This document shows positions 28,767 through 39,061 of a stretch of DNA of 64,000 nt, in pieces. The notes under the pieces are model-generated. The model saw nothing but the letters and a program-made list of their open reading frames with translations. It was not told the DNA's origin and did not search any database. The position numbers and the translations under genes were made by a program. Origin of the DNA: Azospirillum lipoferum 4B (lineage in GTDB: Bacteria > Pseudomonadota > Alphaproteobacteria > Azospirillales > Azospirillaceae); contig NC_016585.1 in the NCBI RefSeq assembly GCF_000283655.1, forward strand, positions 315,001-379,000, read 5' to 3'. Position 1 is the stretch's first letter; each line of letters starts with the position of its first letter.

Positions 28767-29633
28767 CTACCCGGCGCACAGGCCGGCGAAGCGGGTCAGC
28801 CGGATGTTGCGCCGTTCCAGCAGGGCGGCGAACTCCGGCCCGCGGAGATAGTCGTATTCGGTGCGCCGCGGCTCGACCAGACTGTCGACCCGGCGCAACT
28901 CCTCGTCGGGCAGGCCGGGGTGGACCATCACCAGGGTCCGGCCACCCATACCCTCCAGGAAGCGCGCCATCAGTTCGGCGAAGGGGCGGCTGCCGGCGAA
29001 GTCGTAGACTCCGGCGAAGCGGTCGTTGGCCGGAATGCCGCGCTCCCGCACCATGCGGGCCAGCCCGCCGCCGAGCCCGCCGATCAGCAGGGTCTTCGGC
29101 ACCGCGACACGGCGACGCAGGACCGCCGCCACCGGCTCCCCGCACAGGCGGACATAGGCGCCGGGCAATGCTGCCAGCGCCTCCACCACCGCGTCGCGCA
29201 CGCCGGGCAGCTGGTGGACATGCTGGTGGCCGTCGATGTAGTCGGGGGCGGCGCCCCAGGCGTCGGTGAAGGCGGCGATCTGGCGCGACAGTTCGTCACG
29301 GATCTCGGCCCGCGCGGCCGGTGCATTCAATTTCCCGCGATAGGCCCATCCCATCAGCCGACCCAGCGGCGGCAGCCGTCCGTCCGGCGCCAGCGTCGGC
29401 ATCGGTCCCAGCGGCGGCTGGTCGGTCAGGGTGAAGTGCAGCCCGACATCCGCCTTGTCCTTCAACGCGCAGAGGGCCGCGGCGTCGGTCCGCCAATGCG
29501 GGCAGAGGCTCATCACCGACGTGGCGGTGAGCCGCCCGCGGGCGATCAGGTCGCGGATGGCGGTGTTGACGCCGGGCGCCAGCCCGTAATCGTCGGCACA
29601 GAGCAGGAGCGGGGTCGGGGCGTTCTGGGGCAT
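28767..29633 (-). CDS. YdjC/ChbG/HpnK-family carbohydrate deacetylase-like protein
   Basis: A 288-residue protein with the family metal-site motifs: CADDYGLAPGVN at the N-terminus, DVGLHFTLTDQPPLGP with the metal histidine, and DGHQHVHQLPGVRDAV in the middle. Members remove acetyl groups from chito-oligosaccharides (ChbG) or act in hopanoid side-chain assembly (HpnK). The ATG at 29633 gives the family start; residues further upstream are Pro/Gly-rich. It converges on the acyl-CoA ligase with 6 nt between stops and lies downstream of a DMT exporter gene. The substrate is unknown. Confidence 0.88.
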   Translation of the reverse strand: MPQNAPTPLLLCADDYGLAPGVNTAIRDLIARGRLTATSVMSLCPHWRTDAAALCALKDKADVGLHFTLTDQPPLGPMPTLAPDGRLPPLGRLMGWAYRGKLNAPAARAEIRDELSRQIAAFTDAWGAAPDYIDGHQHVHQLPGVRDAVVEALAALPGAYVRLCGEPVAAVLRRRVAVPKTLLIGGLGGGLARMVRERGIPANDRFAGVYDFAGSRPFAELMARFLEGMGGRTLVMVHPGLPDEELRRVDSLVEPRRTEYDYLRGPEFAALLERRNIRLTRFAGLCAG

Positions 29634-29708
29634 GGCCGGATGGGCTTGGGGACAGGGGAGTCCGGCCAGGATGGGCGGGCCGGCGATGCCGATCAAGCGA
29701 CTTGCCGA

Positions 29709-30689
29709 TCAAGCGGCTTCGGACGCGGCCTGCGCTCGCGGTTTGCGGGCGGGCAGGGTGGCCAGCATCACGCCCGGCAGCACCAGCAGCACCCCCATCA
29801 GGTGGAAGCCCTGCAGCGGTTCCGCCAGCAGAAGCCAGGACGCCAGCGCCGCCCACAGCGGCGAGACATACAGTGCGGTGGAGGCGCGGGCAGCCCCCAT
29901 CATCGCGATGGTCTTCTGATAGGCCAGAAGTGCCAGGACCGAGGCGAACAGCGCCACCGCCACGATCGACAGGATGGTGGAGGCCGAGAAGGGCACCGGC
30001 CGCACCGCCACCGTTTCCCACGCATAGAAGGGCGCCAGCACCAGGACGCCGGCCAGCGCGTTGGCGGCGAAGGCGGTGACCACCGGCAGGGGTGTGCCCG
30101 ATTGCCGCAGCAGGATGGTGTAGACCGACCAGGACACCGCCCCCGTCAGCACCAGAAGATCGCCGACATTGAAGGACAGGTGCCGCAGAGCCTCCAAATC
30201 GCCGCGGGTCAGGATCACCAGAACCCCGGCCATTGCCAGCAGAATGCCGAGGATCTGCCGCGGCCGGATCGCGTCGCCCAGCCAGACGGCGGCCAGCGCC
30301 AGGATCATCGCCGGGCTGGTGGCATAGATCAGGCTGGCGTTGGTGGCGCTGGTCCGTTCCAGCCCGTAATAGACGATGGCACCGGAAATCCCCTGTCCCA
30401 GCACGCCCAGCAGCAGGTAACGGCGCCACTCCTCCCTCAGCCGGTGGCGATGGGCCAGCAGGCCGGACAGGGCGAAGGGCAGCACGATCAGGAAGGCGAT
30501 CAGCCAGCGCCAGAAGGCCAGTCCGATCGGCGGCACCACATGCGCCGCCGCCCGGCCGACCACCGGGTTGGAGGCGAGCAGAGCCGATCCGACGATGTAA
30601 AGGCTGTAGGCGGCCAGCGGGCCGGAACGCAGGGAGGACGTCAGGGACTGGAAGGGCATCGACGGATCGGTGTCCGAAAGGGGTTCCAT
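29709..30689 (-). CDS. EamA/DMT-superfamily membrane transporter
   Basis: A 326-residue inner-membrane protein with ten predicted hydrophobic helices in two EamA repeats. Typical landmarks are SNPVVGRAAA, FWRWLIAFLIVLPF, GLERTSATNASLIYATSPAMILALAAVWLGD and, in the second repeat, GAARASTALYVSPLWAALASWLLLAEPL. Such proteins usually export amino acids or metabolites. The start is uncertain; ATGs at 30713, 30689 and 30659 are in frame, and none has a strong ribosome site. It is probably co-transcribed with the deacetylase gene 75 nt downstream. Confidence 0.88.
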   Translation of the reverse strand: MEPLSDTDPSMPFQSLTSSLRSGPLAAYSLYIVGSALLASNPVVGRAAAHVVPPIGLAFWRWLIAFLIVLPFALSGLLAHRHRLREEWRRYLLLGVLGQGISGAIVYYGLERTSATNASLIYATSPAMILALAAVWLGDAIRPRQILGILLAMAGVLVILTRGDLEALRHLSFNVGDLLVLTGAVSWSVYTILLRQSGTPLPVVTAFAANALAGVLVLAPFYAWETVAVRPVPFSASTILSIVAVALFASVLALLAYQKTIAMMGAARASTALYVSPLWAALASWLLLAEPLQGFHLMGVLLVLPGVMLATLPARKPRAQAASEAA

Positions 30690-31060
30690 GGATGGTGCAA
30701 CCCAGCCTAGCATGGCGGCCGGGGCCGGGATTCACGGCGGGTGTGCATGGCAGCCGGCCGGATCCCGTCGGCTGCGGGTAAAGCCGCGGCTGCCCACCCG
30801 GATAACCTGATTCGCAGGGTAAGAGACCTGTCGATTCGGTCAACCGGATGGTTGGCTTTGCAACTGTTTCAATTTTGGCGTCGAAACTGTGTCCATGCGG
30901 ACGTATTGATGGCACAAATTGAGCTCTGCGCCACGGTATAGCCACGTATGCATGTTGACGTTGACAGGTGCCGTGGGCACGCGCCAAATGTCGACGCTAT
31001 TTCCAAAGGCGTTCTGGCAAATTTTCCGTACGCTCCAACCGGAATCGGGAGGCAAGACGA
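30690..31060. other. Spacer upstream of the dipeptide-type ABC operon
   Basis: A 371-bp divergent spacer with an AT-richer middle (30850-31020). It carries possible -35 hexamers TTGACG and TTGACA at 30955-30966 without a good -10 partner. The ribosome site GGGAGGCAAG before dppA is clear. I see no repeat or RNA gene. Confidence 0.4.
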
Positions 31061-32659
31061 ATGAAGCGCATCCTGCTGGGTGCCGGGCTTGGTATGGCCG
31101 CGGCGCTGGCGCTGTCGGCGCCGGCCCAGGCGGCGAAGACCCTTGTTTACTGCTCCGAGGGCAGCCCCGAAAACTTCAACCCCATGTTGAACACGACCGG
31201 CACCAGCTTCGACGTGGCCCTCCCGGTCTACAACAATCTGGTCCAGTTCGAGCATGGCGGCACGAAGGTCGTTCCCGGCCTGGCCGAGTCCTGGACCATC
31301 TCAGACGATGGCCTGGTCTACACCTTCAAGCTGCGCGCCGGTGCCAAGTGGCACAGCGTCGGCGATTTCAAGCCGACCCGCGACGCCAACGCCGACGACG
31401 TGATCTTCTCGTTCGAGCGCCAGTGGAAGACGGATCATCCCTTCCATAAGGTGTCGGGCGGCGCCTACGACTACTTCAACGACATGGCGATGCCCAAGCT
31501 GTTGAAGTCGATCGAGAAGGTCGACGACCTGACGGTCAGGTTCACGCTGAACGCGGTCGAGGCGCCGTTCCTGGCGAACCTCGCCATGCCGTTCGCGCCG
31601 ATCATGTCGGCCGAATATGCCGCGATGCTGCAGAAAAAGGGCACGCCGGAGAAGCTGGATCAGGTTCCGGTCGGCACCGGTCCCTTCCAGTTCGTCGCCT
31701 ACCAGAAGGACGCCGTCATTCGTTACAAGGCGTTCGAGCAATTCTGGGGCGGCAGGCAGCCGCTGGACAATCTCGTGTTCGCGATCACGCCCGACGCGGC
31801 GGTTCGTCTGGCCAAGCTGAAGGCCGGCGAGTGCCAGGTGATGCCGTATCCGAACCCGGCCGACATCGACGCAATGAAGAAGGACGGCTCGATCGTCGTT
31901 CAGGAGCAGGAAGGCCTGAATGTCGGCTACGTCTCCTTCAACGTGACGAAGAAGCCGTTCGACGATGTCCGCGTCCGCCGTGCCGTCAGCATGGCGATGG
32001 ACAAGAAGGCGATGGTCGCCGCGGTCTATCAGGCCGCCGGTGTCCCGGCCAAGAACCCGATCCCGCCGACCATGTGGTCGTACAACACCGCGATCGAGGA
32101 TTATCCGTACGACGTCGAGCGCGCCAAGAAGCTGCTGGCCGACGCCGGCTACCCCAACGGCTTCGAGACCGATCTGTGGGCGATGCCGGTGCAGCGCCCG
32201 TACAACCCCAATGCCAAGCGCATCGCCGAGATGATGCAGGCCGACCTCGCCAAGGTCGGCATCAAGGCGAAGATCGTGCAGTACGAATGGGGTGAGTACC
32301 GCAAGCGCATGCAGCAGGGCGAGCACCAGATGGGCATGCTCGGCTGGACCGGCGACAACGGCGACCCCGACAACTTCCTCTACACCCTGCTGGGTTGCGA
32401 GGCGGCGCGTCAGGGCGGCAACAACCTGTCGAAGTGGTGCAACAAGGAGTTCGACGACCTCGTCGTCCAGGCCAAGCGCACCACCGACATCGCCGCGCGC
32501 ACCAAGCTGTACGAACAGTCGCAGGTCATCTTCAAGGAAGAGGCCCCCTGGTACACCATCGCCCACTCGGTGGTTTACATGGGCCTCGCCAAGAACGTCG
32601 TCGGCTACAAGATGGATCCGTTCGGAATCCATCGTTTCGAGGGCGTCGACCTGAAGTGA
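31061..32659 (+). CDS. dppA: Dipeptide-type ABC transporter periplasmic binding protein
   Basis: A 532-residue family-5 solute-binding protein with a Sec signal (MKRILLGAGLGMAAALALSA, cleaved after AQA). The mature domain shows KTLVYCSEGSPENFNP, the VYNNLVQFE and GLAESWTISDDGLVYTFKLR strands, and the family signature around YVSFNVTKKPFDDVRVRRAV with NGDPDNFLYTLLGC. It resembles DppA more than nickel or glutathione binding proteins. It is the first gene of a dppABCDF-like importer, although 427 nt with a repeat separate it from dppB. Confidence 0.92.
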   Translation: MKRILLGAGLGMAAALALSAPAQAAKTLVYCSEGSPENFNPMLNTTGTSFDVALPVYNNLVQFEHGGTKVVPGLAESWTISDDGLVYTFKLRAGAKWHSVGDFKPTRDANADDVIFSFERQWKTDHPFHKVSGGAYDYFNDMAMPKLLKSIEKVDDLTVRFTLNAVEAPFLANLAMPFAPIMSAEYAAMLQKKGTPEKLDQVPVGTGPFQFVAYQKDAVIRYKAFEQFWGGRQPLDNLVFAITPDAAVRLAKLKAGECQVMPYPNPADIDAMKKDGSIVVQEQEGLNVGYVSFNVTKKPFDDVRVRRAVSMAMDKKAMVAAVYQAAGVPAKNPIPPTMWSYNTAIEDYPYDVERAKKLLADAGYPNGFETDLWAMPVQRPYNPNAKRIAEMMQADLAKVGIKAKIVQYEWGEYRKRMQQGEHQMGMLGWTGDNGDPDNFLYTLLGCEAARQGGNNLSKWCNKEFDDLVVQAKRTTDIAARTKLYEQSQVIFKEEAPWYTIAHSVVYMGLAKNVVGYKMDPFGIHRFEGVDLK

Positions 32660-33086
32660 TGCGTAGCGCCCTTTCCCGGAAGGGCGCGGTTTGAGTGCGG
32701 GGGCGGGAGCGTGCTCGTCATGCACCCGCCTTCCTTTGAATCGGGCGACAGTGTCTTTCCCTGCGAAAGCGCTATGGGACGCAGCATCTGAGGACCATGC
32801 AGGCCACCGGAGATCACGGGTTTCCTCGGCCGTCATTCCCGCGAAGGCGGGACTCCAGCCGGCTCGGCGGCTGATCCGCGGAGTATCCTGGATCCCCGCC
32901 TTCGCGGGGATGACGCAAGGCCCATGAAGTCCGGTGACTTGCGAGCGACCGAAGGTGTATGCGTCCGGTAGTGCCCAAACGGGGGAAGAGCCAGGGTGGG
33001 GCAAGTGCCCCTGACGGAACGGGGCGTTGTCGAGGCAGCGCTCCGTTCCAGTTTTCACCACAGTTTTAAAAAACGAGTACCCGTCG
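32660..33086. other. dppA-dppB spacer with type R repeat
   Basis: This 427-bp gap inside the transporter cluster has no credible gene. It contains the 85-bp type R repeat (32831-32915). A hairpin here could reduce read-through and explain higher expression of the binding protein than of the permeases. Confidence 0.5.
32831..32915. repeat. 85-bp palindromic repeat, type R, copy 2
   Basis: It opens CGTCATTCCCGCGAAGGCGG and closes CCGCCTTCGCGGGGATGACG, the same length as the copies at 22715 and 50503. Confidence 0.82.
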
Positions 33087-34097
33087 ATGCTTCGCTTCAT
33101 CCTGACGCGGGTGAGCTTGGTGATTCCGACCTTTCTCGGCATCACCTTTCTGACCTTCATCCTGATCCGGCTGGTTCCCGGCGACCCCATCGAGGTGCGC
33201 GTCGGCGAACGGGGCATCGCGCCCGAACGGCTGGCCGCCCTTCGCCATGAACTGGGTCTGGACCGGCCGCTCTGGCAGCAGTTCCTCGACTATGTCGGCA
33301 ACGTGCTGTCCGGTGATTTCGGCCTGTCGCTGGTCACCCACAATTCGGTGCTGAGCGAGTTCATCGCCCTGTTCCCGGCCACCCTGGAACTGGCGCTGTG
33401 CGCGATGCTGTTCGCGACGCTGGTCGGGCTGCCCGCCGGCATCCTGGCGGCGGTGAAGCGCGGATCGCTGTTCGACCACGGCGTGATGGGCATCAGCCTG
33501 ACCGGCTATTCGATGCCGATCTTCTGGTGGGGCCTGCTGCTGATCCTGTTCTTCTCGGTCGGGCTGGGCTGGACCCCGGTGTCGGGACGCCTGGACCTGA
33601 TCCATTACGTCGAGCCGGTGACCGGCTTCATGCTGATCGACACGCTGATGGCCGGCGAATACGAGGCGTTCCGCTCCGCTCTCGGCCATCTGGTTCTGCC
33701 GACCATCGTGCTGGGCACCGTGCCGCTTGCCGTGGTGGCGCGCATGACGCGCTCCGCCATGCTGGAGGTGCTGGGCGAGGATTACATCCGCACCGCCCGC
33801 GCCAAGGGTCTGGCCGACGGCCGGGTCATCGGCATGCATGCGCTGCGCAATGCGCTGATCCCGGTGGTGACCGTCATCGGCCTGCAGGTCGGCACGCTGC
33901 TGGGCGGGGCCATCCTGACCGAAACCATCTTCTCCTGGCCGGGCGTCGGCAAATGGCTGATCGAATCGATCAACCGCCGCGACTATCCGGCCCTGCAGGG
34001 CGGTGTCCTGCTGATCGCCACCTCGGTGATCCTGGTCAACCTGCTGGTGGACGTGCTCTACGGCGTCCTCAACCCCCGCATCCGTCACGCGCGGTGA
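33087..34097 (+). CDS. dppB: Dipeptide-type ABC transporter permease 1
   Basis: A 336-residue inner-membrane permease with about six helices. The N-terminal signature is MLRFILTRVSLVIPTFLGIT and LVPGDPIEVRVGERGI. The EAA-loop region that contacts the ATPases reads EDYIRTARAKGLADGRVIGM, and TETIFSWPGVGKWLIESI is the usual C-terminal motif. The start at 33087 gives the family N-terminus; frames further upstream derive from spacer sequence. It overlaps none of its neighbours and is followed 9 nt later by dppC. Confidence 0.94.
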   Translation: MLRFILTRVSLVIPTFLGITFLTFILIRLVPGDPIEVRVGERGIAPERLAALRHELGLDRPLWQQFLDYVGNVLSGDFGLSLVTHNSVLSEFIALFPATLELALCAMLFATLVGLPAGILAAVKRGSLFDHGVMGISLTGYSMPIFWWGLLLILFFSVGLGWTPVSGRLDLIHYVEPVTGFMLIDTLMAGEYEAFRSALGHLVLPTIVLGTVPLAVVARMTRSAMLEVLGEDYIRTARAKGLADGRVIGMHALRNALIPVVTVIGLQVGTLLGGAILTETIFSWPGVGKWLIESINRRDYPALQGGVLLIATSVILVNLLVDVLYGVLNPRIRHAR

Positions 34098-34106
34098 GGC
34101 CAATCC

Positions 34107-35030
34107 ATGTCCGCTGATTTCTCGACCAACGCAGAACCCGCCACCCCGGAAACGGTCGCGGTCTCGCGCCCGCCGCATCCGCTGACCGAGTTCTGGTATC
34201 ATTTCAGGCAGAACAAGGGTGCGCTGGCCGGTCTGGTGGTGATCGTGCTGATCGCGCTGATCGCCATCTTCGCCGGCGTGATCGCCCCGCACGACCCAGA
34301 CATCCAGTACCGCGACGCCATCCTGACGCCGCCGGTCTGGCAGGAGGGCGGAAGCTGGACCTACATCCTGGGCACCGACGACATCGGCCGCGATATGATG
34401 TCGCGCCTGATGTTCGGCGCCCGGCTGTCGATGATGATCGGCCTGATCGTCGTCACCCTGTCGCTGGCCGTCGGGCTGGGGTTGGGCCTGCTGGCCGGCT
34501 TCTTCGGCGGCATCGCCGACGTGCTGATCATGCGCGCCATGGACATCCTGCTGGCTCTGCCCTCGCTGCTGCTGGCGGTGGTGGTGGCCGCCATCCTCGG
34601 GCCGGGGCTGGTGAACGCCATGCTGGCGGTGTCGGTGGTGGTGATCCCGCACTATGCCCGCCTGACCCGCGCCGCCGTGCTGGCGGAGGTGAACAAGGAC
34701 TATGTCATCGCCTCGCGCGTCGCCGGGGCCGGTCCGCTGCGCCTGATGCTGATCGTGGTGCTGCCGAACTGCCTGGCGCCGCTGATCGTGCAGGCGACGC
34801 TGGGCTTTTCCACCGCCATCCTGGACGCCGCGGCGCTGGGCTTCCTCGGCCTCGGCGCGCAGCCGCCGACGCCGGAATGGGGCACCATGCTGGCCTCCTC
34901 GCTGCAGTTCCTCCAGCGCGCCCCCTGGGTCGTGACCTGGCCCGGCATCGCCATCCTGGTGACCGTGCTGGCCTTCAATCTGTTGGGCGACGGTCTTCGC
35001 GACGCGCTCGACCCCAAGCTGAAGCGTTGA
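34107..35030 (+). CDS. dppC: Dipeptide-type ABC transporter permease 2
   Basis: A 307-residue permease pairing with DppB. A cytoplasmic N-terminal tail of about 30 residues precedes [20 protein letters not shown]. The family motifs [20 protein letters not shown], the EAA loop [19 protein letters not shown] and [21 protein letters not shown] are intact. It is the third gene of the transporter cluster, with 4 nt to dppD, so the two are translated together. Confidence 0.94.
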   Translation: MSADFSTNAEPATPETVAVSRPPHPLTEFWYHFRQNKGALAGLVVIVLIALIAIFAGVIAPHDPDIQYRDAILTPPVWQEGGSWTYILGTDDIGRDMMSRLMFGARLSMMIGLIVVTLSLAVGLGLGLLAGFFGGIADVLIMRAMDILLALPSLLLAVVVAAILGPGLVNAMLAVSVVVIPHYARLTRAAVLAEVNKDYVIASRVAGAGPLRLMLIVVLPNCLAPLIVQATLGFSTAILDAAALGFLGLGAQPPTPEWGTMLASSLQFLQRAPWVVTWPGIAILVTVLAFNLLGDGLRDALDPKLKR

Positions 35031-35034
35031 CCCC

Positions 35035-36023
35035 ATGCCTCTTCTCGACATCAAGAACCTGTCGGTCGAGTTCACCACCCGCGCCGGCACCTTCCGCGCG
35101 GTGGATGGCATCGACCTGACCGTGGACGAGGGCGAGGTCGTCGGCATCGTCGGCGAATCCGGCTCCGGCAAGTCCGTGACCTCGCTGGCCGTGATGGGGC
35201 TTCTCGGCTCCAACGGCCACGTCGTCGCCGACCGGATGATGTTCGCCGGCAGGGACCTGCTGACCATGCCCGCCGCCCAGCGCCGGAAGATCACCGGCAA
35301 GGACGTCGCCATGGTTTTCCAGGAGCCGATGACCAGCCTGAACCCCTGCTTCACCGTCGGCTTCCAGATCATGGAGACCCTGCGGGTGCATGAGGGGCTG
35401 TCCGGCAAGGCGTTGCGCAACCGCGCCATCGCCCTGCTGGAGCAGGTCGGCATCCCCGCTCCGGAGACCCGCCTGTCCGCCTTCCCGCACCAGCTGTCGG
35501 GCGGCATGAACCAGCGCGTGATGATCGCCATCGCCATCGCCTGCAACCCGCGCCTGCTGGTGGCGGACGAGCCGACGACGGCGCTGGACGTCACCATCCA
35601 GAAGCAGATCCTCGACCTGCTGGTCCAGCTGCAGCGCGAGCGCGGCATGGCGCTGATCCTGATCACCCATGACATGGGCGTGGTGGCGGAGACGGCCCAG
35701 CGCGTCGTCGTGATGTATGCCGGGCAGGTGGCGGAGACGCGGCCGGTCCATTCGCTGTTCGAGCGGCCGCGCCACCCCTACACCGGCGCCCTGCTCGACG
35801 CGCTGCCGGAGCGGGCGCTGGGCAAGCGTCGGCTGCCGACCATTCCCGGCATGGTGCCGGGCATCGCCGACCGGCCGGCCGGCTGCCTGTTCAGCCCGCG
35901 CTGCCGTTTCGCCGACGACCGCTGCCGTGCCGAGCGCCCGGCCCTGTTCGACGTGGACGATGGGCGCGCCCGCTGTTTCTACCCGCTGCCGGACGGCCAT
36001 CTCGCCGCCGGGGAGGCGCTGTG

Positions 36024-36024
<1 letters not shown>
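35035..36024 (+). CDS. dppD: Dipeptide-type ABC transporter ATP-binding protein 1
   Basis: A 329-residue ABC ATPase with Walker [13 protein letters not shown]-loop [16 protein letters not shown], signature [14 protein letters not shown], Walker [13 protein letters not shown] and the H-loop ITHDMG. The C-terminal oligopeptide-transporter extension contains the cysteines CLFSPRCRF and [10 protein letters not shown], expected to bind an iron-sulfur or zinc site in this family. Its TGA overlaps the ATG of dppF by one base. Confidence 0.95.
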
Positions 36025-37037
<1,013 letters not shown>

Positions 37038-37129
37038 ACGGCGGGAAGCCGTCGACCCCGGCCGCTGTTGCGGCGGCCGGGCTATCTTTGCTCCACTGTT
37101 GCGGTCTCCTTCCCGATGGACGCCGCAGC

Positions 37130-37846
37130 ATGGCCCGCCTTTCCGCCGCCGCTCTCTTCTTCCTGCCGCTTCTGCTTGCCGGCGCCGGCCCGGTACCGGC
37201 GGCCGGCTTCACCTGTGCCCAATCCGGCAGTGCGGAAGAAGCCGAACGGCAGGCGAGGCAGCTTGCCGCCCTGCGGGCCGATCCGGCGCTCGGCGCCCGG
37301 CTATGCACCGTTCCGCTGACCGAAGGGAAGCCCGGAACCCGCCTTTACATCCGTGCCGAGCGGCCGGAGATCGCCGACCCGGCCACGCCCGGCGCGGCCT
37401 TCTTCAACGAGACACTCCGCCGCTTCGTCGAGGGCGAGCTTGCCGCGTTCCGGACGGAGGCGACCGAACTGCCCGAGGGGATGGAGGCCGAGCTGATCCT
37501 GACGGCCGATGTTTATGCCGTTTCTCCCGGTGTGCTGTCGGTCCAGTTCCTCGGCGAAGGGGTGCAAGGCAACGGCTTCCGCTATGCCGCGGGGCTGACG
37601 GTCGATCTCCAGCGGAGCCGTGTGCCGACGCTGGCGCAGATGTTCGGCGACCCGTCCTGGCCCAAGGCCGCCATCGCCGCCTGCCGGACGGCGCTGGGCC
37701 CCGATCTTTCGGCGGAGTGCGACGGTCCCGAGTTGCAGGATGCGCGCAGCTGGCGGTTCGAGCCCGACCGGGCGGTGGCGACCCTGCTGCTGCCGGGCAA
37801 GGAATTGCGGGAGATCGTCCTGCCGTTCCGCCCACCCTCGCAATGA
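37130..37846 (+). CDS. Secreted hypothetical protein, DUF3298/RsiV-like
   Basis: A 238-residue protein with a Sec signal peptide (MARLSAAALFFLPLLLAGAG, cleavage near PVPAAG). The mature part begins with a DUF1311/LprI-like stretch (FTCAQSGSAEEAERQARQLA, with C and a later RLCTVP cysteine). It ends with a region resembling the RsiV/DUF3298 fold (GNGFRYAAGLTVDLQRSRVPTLAQMFGD). It is probably periplasmic. No partner gene is evident; yajQ follows 99 nt downstream but is unrelated in role. Confidence 0.7.
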   Translation: MARLSAAALFFLPLLLAGAGPVPAAGFTCAQSGSAEEAERQARQLAALRADPALGARLCTVPLTEGKPGTRLYIRAERPEIADPATPGAAFFNETLRRFVEGELAAFRTEATELPEGMEAELILTADVYAVSPGVLSVQFLGEGVQGNGFRYAAGLTVDLQRSRVPTLAQMFGDPSWPKAAIAACRTALGPDLSAECDGPELQDARSWRFEPDRAVATLLLPGKELREIVLPFRPPSQ

Positions 37847-37945
37847 GATGTGCCGGTCGTCAGGCGGCTGTTGAGTGTGGCGCCGCTCTTCTTTACGGTG
37901 CGCCCGATTCGTTCGTGACAAGTCCTTATCCAGGAGAGAACCGCC

Positions 37946-38434
37946 ATGCCGTCCTTCGACATCGTGTCCAAGACGGACGTCCACGAGGTCGACAACGCCA
38001 TCGCCGGCGTCCGCCGCGAGATCGAGACCCGGTTCGACTTCAAGGGCTCGAAATGCACGGTCGAGCGGACCGAGAACGACATCGTTCTGCTGGCCGACGA
38101 CGCCACCAAGCTGGAACAGATGCAGGAGCTGCTGCGCGTCTATGTGACCCGCCGCAAGCTGGATGCCGCGGCGCTGGATTTCTCCGCCAAGCCGGAACGG
38201 GCGGCGGGCGACGCGCTGCGCCACACCGTGACGATCAAGCAGGGAATCGCGCAGGATCTGGCGAAGAGCATCGTCAAAGGGATCAAGGACAGCAAGATGA
38301 AGGTCCAGGTTTCGATCCAGGGCGACGAGCTGCGGGTGACCGGCAAGAAGCGCGACGATCTGCAGGATGCCATCGCCCTGGTCAAGCGGCTGGGCATTGA
38401 GCAGCCGCTGCAGTACCAGAACTTTCGCGATTGA
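37946..38434 (+). CDS. yajQ: YajQ-family nucleotide-binding protein (DUF520)
   Basis: A 162-residue protein matching the YajQ family along its length: MPSFDIVSKTDVHEVDNAI, ETRFDFKGSKCTVER, the KLDAAALDF segment, VTIKQGIAQDLAKSIVKGIK and DSKMKVQVSIQGDELRVTGK. Some homologues bind cyclic-di-GMP and act in virulence or stress signalling; others bind nucleic acid. The ATG follows CAGGAGAGAACC. A 14-bp tandem duplication (GCGATTGATTGGCC twice, 38426-38453) overlaps its stop codon. Confidence 0.95.
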   Translation: MPSFDIVSKTDVHEVDNAIAGVRREIETRFDFKGSKCTVERTENDIVLLADDATKLEQMQELLRVYVTRRKLDAAALDFSAKPERAAGDALRHTVTIKQGIAQDLAKSIVKGIKDSKMKVQVSIQGDELRVTGKKRDDLQDAIALVKRLGIEQPLQYQNFRD

Positions 38435-38645
38435 TTGGCCGCGATTGATTGGCCGCGACTGACGAGTCGCAGCGGATGGGCAAGCCTTGCCGGCCGCTGG
38501 GTAACTTCTGCCGGGCTGCTGGGAAATTTTTGCCGGTCAATTCGTCGCAGGGGCGCCCCTGACCTTTGCGATCCGCCGGTTGTGTTGATGGCGTGATTTT
38601 TGCGTGTACCCCTGCGGTTCGCCACTGACCGCAGGGGATGGTCCC

Positions 38646-39053
38646 ATGTCGATGATGGCCAACAGCGAGGCCACGCAAGCGATGCGCATCCGGGCGGAAG
38701 ACGTCCTGGAGCGCAAAGGGACGCCTGCGTCCCGGCAGGCGGGTGCGCTGGCCGGCCAGTTCGCGGCGATGCTGGAGACCCTGAACGGGGTGGGGGAGGG
38801 TGGCACCTCCGGTGCGGACGGAACGGGAGTCGTGCCGAACGCCCAGCCCGCGGTTCGCCTCGGCGTCGGTGCGGTCACCCTGTTCGCCCAGGATGTGGGG
38901 CAGGCCGACTTCGGCATGGACGCCGCAGCGGCGGTGCCCGATCCCCAGGACCCGGCCACCGCGATGCAGGTGGTGGAAAGCGCCATCCAGGCCGGCGACG
39001 GCTCCAACTTCCGTTGGCTGACCACCCTGATGACCCAGAACTCGGCGGCGTGA
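38646..39053 (+). CDS. Hypothetical 135-residue protein
   Basis: A small, Ala/Gly-rich soluble protein with no family I recognise. Residues 1-50 form helices (ATQAMRIRAEDVLERKG, ALAGQFAAMLETLNG), then a Gly-rich linker, and the C-terminus has a helical SAIQAGDGSNFRWLTTLMTQ. AGGGGATGG precedes the ATG at 38646; upstream in-frame codons lie in non-coding sequence. It converges on the S49 peptidase gene with 8 nt between stops. Confidence 0.6.
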   Translation: MSMMANSEATQAMRIRAEDVLERKGTPASRQAGALAGQFAAMLETLNGVGEGGTSGADGTGVVPNAQPAVRLGVGAVTLFAQDVGQADFGMDAAAAVPDPQDPATAMQVVESAIQAGDGSNFRWLTTLMTQNSAA

Positions 39054-39061
39054 GTTTGAGC

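Noticed and set aside
38500-38645. Sigma-54 promoter (TGGGAAATTTTTGCC) before the 135-residue gene
   Set aside because: The spacing between GG and GC is 9 nt instead of 10, and the flanking bases do not fit.
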